Below are positions 6,555 through 8,714 of a DNA stretch of 8,714 nt, piece after piece. Position 1 is the first letter of the stretch. Each line of letters begins with the position of its first letter. The stretch comes from an uncultured Bdellovibrio sp. (lineage in GTDB: Bacteria; Bdellovibrionota; Bdellovibrionia; Bdellovibrionales; Bdellovibrionaceae), in the NCBI RefSeq assembly GCF_946478835.1, contig NZ_CAMLDV010000147.1, forward strand, positions 1-8,714. The letters run 5' to 3'. The notes under the pieces were generated by a model that was not told where the DNA came from, did not search any database, and saw nothing but the letters and a program-made list of their open reading frames with translations. Both the position numbers and the translations under genes were made by a program.

Positions 6555-7304
6555 TTAATTCATATGCATTCCGCCATTCACATCCAGCGTGTGGCCTGTG
6601 ATGTATTTGGATTCATCACTTAAAAGGAAACGCACCGCTTGCGCTACGTCGTTGCCTTCGCCGATTTTTGCCAGAGGAATGCGTTCCATCATTTTTGCTT
6701 TTACGTCTTCTGAAAGAACATCTGTCATTTCAGTGCCGATAAAACCTGGAGCGACGTTATTCACGCGCACATTGCGAGAAGCCAGTTCCAACGCCACAGA
6801 TTTCGCAAAAGCAATTGTTCCTGCTTTAGAAGCTGCGTAGTTGGCTTGCCCTGCATTTCCAGTTTCGCCGATGATAGAAGTGATATTAACAATCGAACCT
6901 TTGCGCGCTTTCATCATTGGTTTTGTGAAAGCTTTTGTTACCAAGAACGTTCCACGAAGGTTGGTGTTAATAACAGAATCAAAATCTTCTGCTTTCATGC
7001 GTAGAAGAAGTTGGTCTTTTGTGATGCCGGCATTGTTCACAACACCGTCAACTTCAGGCCATTTTTCAAGAATGTGCTCAACAGCTTCATTCACGGAAGT
7101 TTCGTTGGCGATATCCATTTTGATGTAGAAGTGACCTTCGCCCGTTAAAGAGTGAGCGACTTGTTGAGCAGCTTCTTCGCGAGAGGAATAAGTGAAAGCA
7201 ACTTGCGCGCCTTCTTCAGCTAAAAGCTTTACGATGGCAGCGCCAATACCGCGGCTTCCGCCTGTGACAACAATTTTCTTTCCTTGAAGCGATTTTCCGC
7301 TCAT
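6555..7304 (-). CDS. fabG: 3-oxoacyl-[acyl-carrier-protein] reductase
   Basis: NADPH-dependent short-chain dehydrogenase that reduces 3-oxoacyl-ACP to 3-hydroxyacyl-ACP, the first reduction of each elongation cycle. The product is 249 residues. The Rossmann cofactor motif TGGSRGIG is at 14-21 and NNAG at 90-93. The catalytic set is Asn115, Ser143, Tyr156 and Lys160 (YAASK). The family C-terminus with [14 protein letters not shown] is intact. The start at 7304 is chosen because AAGGA (complement of 7313-7317) lies 8 nt upstream and the N-terminus [10 protein letters not shown] aligns with FabG. An in-frame TTG at 7370 would add 22 residues of non-family sequence without a ribosome site. It sits 79 bp after fabD; that gap contains only short, weak inverted repeats. 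Confidence 0.97.
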   Translation of the reverse strand: MSGKSLQGKKIVVTGGSRGIGAAIVKLLAEEGAQVAFTYSSREEAAQQVAHSLTGEGHFYIKMDIANETSVNEAVEHILEKWPEVDGVVNNAGITKDQLLLRMKAEDFDSVINTNLRGTFLVTKAFTKPMMKARKGSIVNITSIIGETGNAGQANYAASKAGTIAFAKSVALELASRNVRVNNVAPGFIGTEMTDVLSEDVKAKMMERIPLAKIGEGNDVAQAVRFLLSDESKYITGHTLDVNGGMHMN

Positions 7305-7383
7305 GTGCAAAATCCTTTTTCTGCGCAACCTTGTGTTGTTTTCAGCACACTCTGACTGAACTCCGAGCAAAGCTCAAGAAATT

Positions 7384-8358
7384 TCAATGACTCGAAGCTT
7401 TCAAAAATTCTTCAATAGTTTTAATATCTTCCATGCTTGTTGTGGTCATGACTTTGAAGAAATCTCCATCGATCTTTTTAAGCAGACCTTGAAGGACTTT
7501 CCCAGCGCCACATTCGATCACATTCGCATGACCCATGGCTTTTAAAACTTCCATGCTTTGAGTCCAACGAACCGGAGCCGAAACCTGACTGATCAAGTTT
7601 TCACGCAAGATAGAACCTTCCGTTTCCGCTTTCGCGTGGAAGTTTTGAATGATCGGGAAGGCCGCTGTTTTAAATTCCATCGCGGTCAATACCATGCGCA
7701 TTTTGTCTTCGGCAGGTTTCATCATTTCACAATGGAAAGGCGCTGAAACCGTGAGTGGGATAAGCTTTGCGCGTTTTGGAGCTTCAGTGAAAATCACTTC
7801 TGGTTTGAAATTGTCTTTCAACCAGTTGATCGCTTTTTGCGATCCAGAAATAACAATTTGTCCTGGAGAATTAAAATTCGCTGCAGACAAAGGACCAAAG
7901 CCGGAATTTTTCACAACGTAATTGCAAAGAGTTTCGACTTGATCCGGTTCTAAACCAAGAACCGCCACCATTCCGCCTTGTCCAACAGGAACAGCTGATT
8001 GCATCGCTTGACCACGAGTGCGAACCGCTCTCATTGCCTCATCAAAGCGAATCACGTCAGCGGCAACAAGAGCTGCATATTCACCAATCGAGTGTCCCGC
8101 AGCCGCAACAGCCTTGACGCCGAAATCGTGGCGCAAAACTTTTTGTGTCGCTGTAGAAACAAGAAGAAGGGCTGGTTGAGTGTTCTCAGTCAGAGCAAGA
8201 TCCGCTTCAGAGCCTTCGAAGCAAAGTTTTTTCATATCTTGCTTTAGCGCTTCAGAGCCTTCTTCGAAAATTTCCTGGGCGATTTTGAAGTTATCAAATA
8301 AAAAACGGCCCATACCAGGTTGCTGGCTGCCTTGTCCGGGGAATGCCAATGTAAACAT
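7384..8358 (-). CDS. fabD: Malonyl-CoA:ACP transacylase
   Basis: Transfers the malonyl group from CoA to ACP, making the extender unit for FabH and FabF. The product is 324 residues, slightly longer than the roughly 310 usual in the family. It shows the oxyanion motif PGQGSQ (7-12), the nucleophile elbow GHSIGEYAAL with Ser90, Arg115 for malonate carboxylate binding (TRGQAM), and catalytic His209 in SAPFHCEMM. The C-terminus has the conserved PVRW and ECGAGKVLQGLLK segments. The ATG at 8358 is 3 bp after the fabH stop, and GAGG within the last fabH codons serves as ribosome site, so the two are translationally coupled. Confidence 0.97.
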   Translation of the reverse strand: MFTLAFPGQGSQQPGMGRFLFDNFKIAQEIFEEGSEALKQDMKKLCFEGSEADLALTENTQPALLLVSTATQKVLRHDFGVKAVAAAGHSIGEYAALVAADVIRFDEAMRAVRTRGQAMQSAVPVGQGGMVAVLGLEPDQVETLCNYVVKNSGFGPLSAANFNSPGQIVISGSQKAINWLKDNFKPEVIFTEAPKRAKLIPLTVSAPFHCEMMKPAEDKMRMVLTAMEFKTAAFPIIQNFHAKAETEGSILRENLISQVSAPVRWTQSMEVLKAMGHANVIECGAGKVLQGLLKKIDGDFFKVMTTTSMEDIKTIEEFLKASSH

Positions 8359-8361
8359 GCT

Positions 8362-8714
8362 TTAGTACCTCAAAAGAATACTGCCAGAAGTCAGACCTGC
8401 TCCAAATGCCGTGAGCAAAATTGTCTGTCCTCTTTTGATTTTTCCATTTTTGACGGCCCAGTCGAAGGCCACAGGAATAGAAGCTGCCGACGTGTTACCA
8501 GTTTCCTGAAGGTACACAATCACGCGCTCCATTGGGAATTTAAATTGATCAGCCACAGCTTCGATAATGCGCTTATTGGCTTGATGAGGAACAATCCAGT
8601 CCACGTTTTCAGGTGGAACTTGATTGTGTTCAAGGGCTTCTTTGCAACAAAGAGCCATTGTGCGAACCGCATTTTTGAAAATCTCGCGGCCACGCATAGA
8701 AACATAATTCAACT
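8362..8714 (-). CDS. fabH: 3-oxoacyl-[acyl-carrier-protein] synthase III (KAS III), C-terminal part
   Basis: Initiates fatty-acid synthesis by condensing an acyl-CoA with malonyl-ACP. Only the last 117 codons or so are in the window; the frame is open to the right edge, and the TTG at 8712 is an internal codon, not a start. Two of the three catalytic residues are visible: His in WIVPHQANKRI and Asn in TGNTSAASIP, matching His244 and Asn274 of E. coli FabH. The C-terminal AFGAGLTSGSILLRY is intact. The catalytic Cys lies beyond the window. It is the first gene visible in the operon; in many bacteria plsX and rpmF precede it. Confidence 0.97.
   Translation of the reverse strand, partial: LNYVSMRGREIFKNAVRTMALCCKEALEHNQVPPENVDWIVPHQANKRIIEAVADQFKFPMERVIVYLQETGNTSAASIPVAFDWAVKNGKIKRGQTILLTAFGAGLTSGSILLRY

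Noticed and set aside
7305..7370. 22-codon N-terminal extension of fabG from a TTG
   Set aside because: It lacks a ribosome site and family similarity; AAGGA at proper spacing supports the ATG at 7304.
7305..7383. Regulatory hairpin between fabD and fabG
   Set aside because: Only 4-5 bp arms are found (GAGC/GCTC and TTCAG/CTGAA), too weak to claim.

Overview
The window looks chromosomal and comes from a Gram-negative bacterium, probably of the Bdellovibrio/deltaproteobacterial type. The reasons are the gene order fabH-fabD-fabG-acpP-fabF-rpiB-glyA, a lipoprotein signal on a neighbouring peptidase, and moderate G+C. The organism call is an inference from gene order and protein style; no search was run.

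Right to middle (8714 down to 3154, minus strand): a tightly packed fatty-acid synthesis operon, read right to left. It holds the 3' end of fabH (initiating condensing enzyme), then fabD (malonyl transfer to ACP), fabG (ketoreductase), acpP (acyl carrier protein) and fabF (elongating condensing enzyme). rpiB (ribose-5-phosphate isomerase B) and glyA (serine hydroxymethyltransferase) follow on the same strand. Gaps are 3-7 bp at fabH/fabD, acpP/fabF and fabF/rpiB, about 60 bp at rpiB/glyA, 79 bp at fabD/fabG and 97 bp at fabG/acpP. The 97-bp gap holds a long imperfect hairpin. All catalytic residues expected in the visible parts are present. A weak terminator-like hairpin follows glyA.

Middle (3052 to 2480, minus strand): a single M23/LytM-type peptidoglycan peptidase with a lipoprotein signal. 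A 127-bp gap between converging genes follows. Its minus strand contains a protein-like reading frame without a start codon, which could be a lost C-terminal extension of the peptidase.

Left (1 to 2352, plus strand): visibly more AT-rich. It holds the 3' part of an Rhs/YD-repeat protein gene that enters from the left edge. The protein has the hyperconserved core end and a variable tail of 156 residues that is Gly/Ala-rich and membrane-like, with no recognisable enzymatic toxin. Directly downstream are two small membrane-protein genes in the position where Rhs immunity genes usually lie. This Rhs-tail plus two-gene cassette is the best candidate for an undescribed system here.
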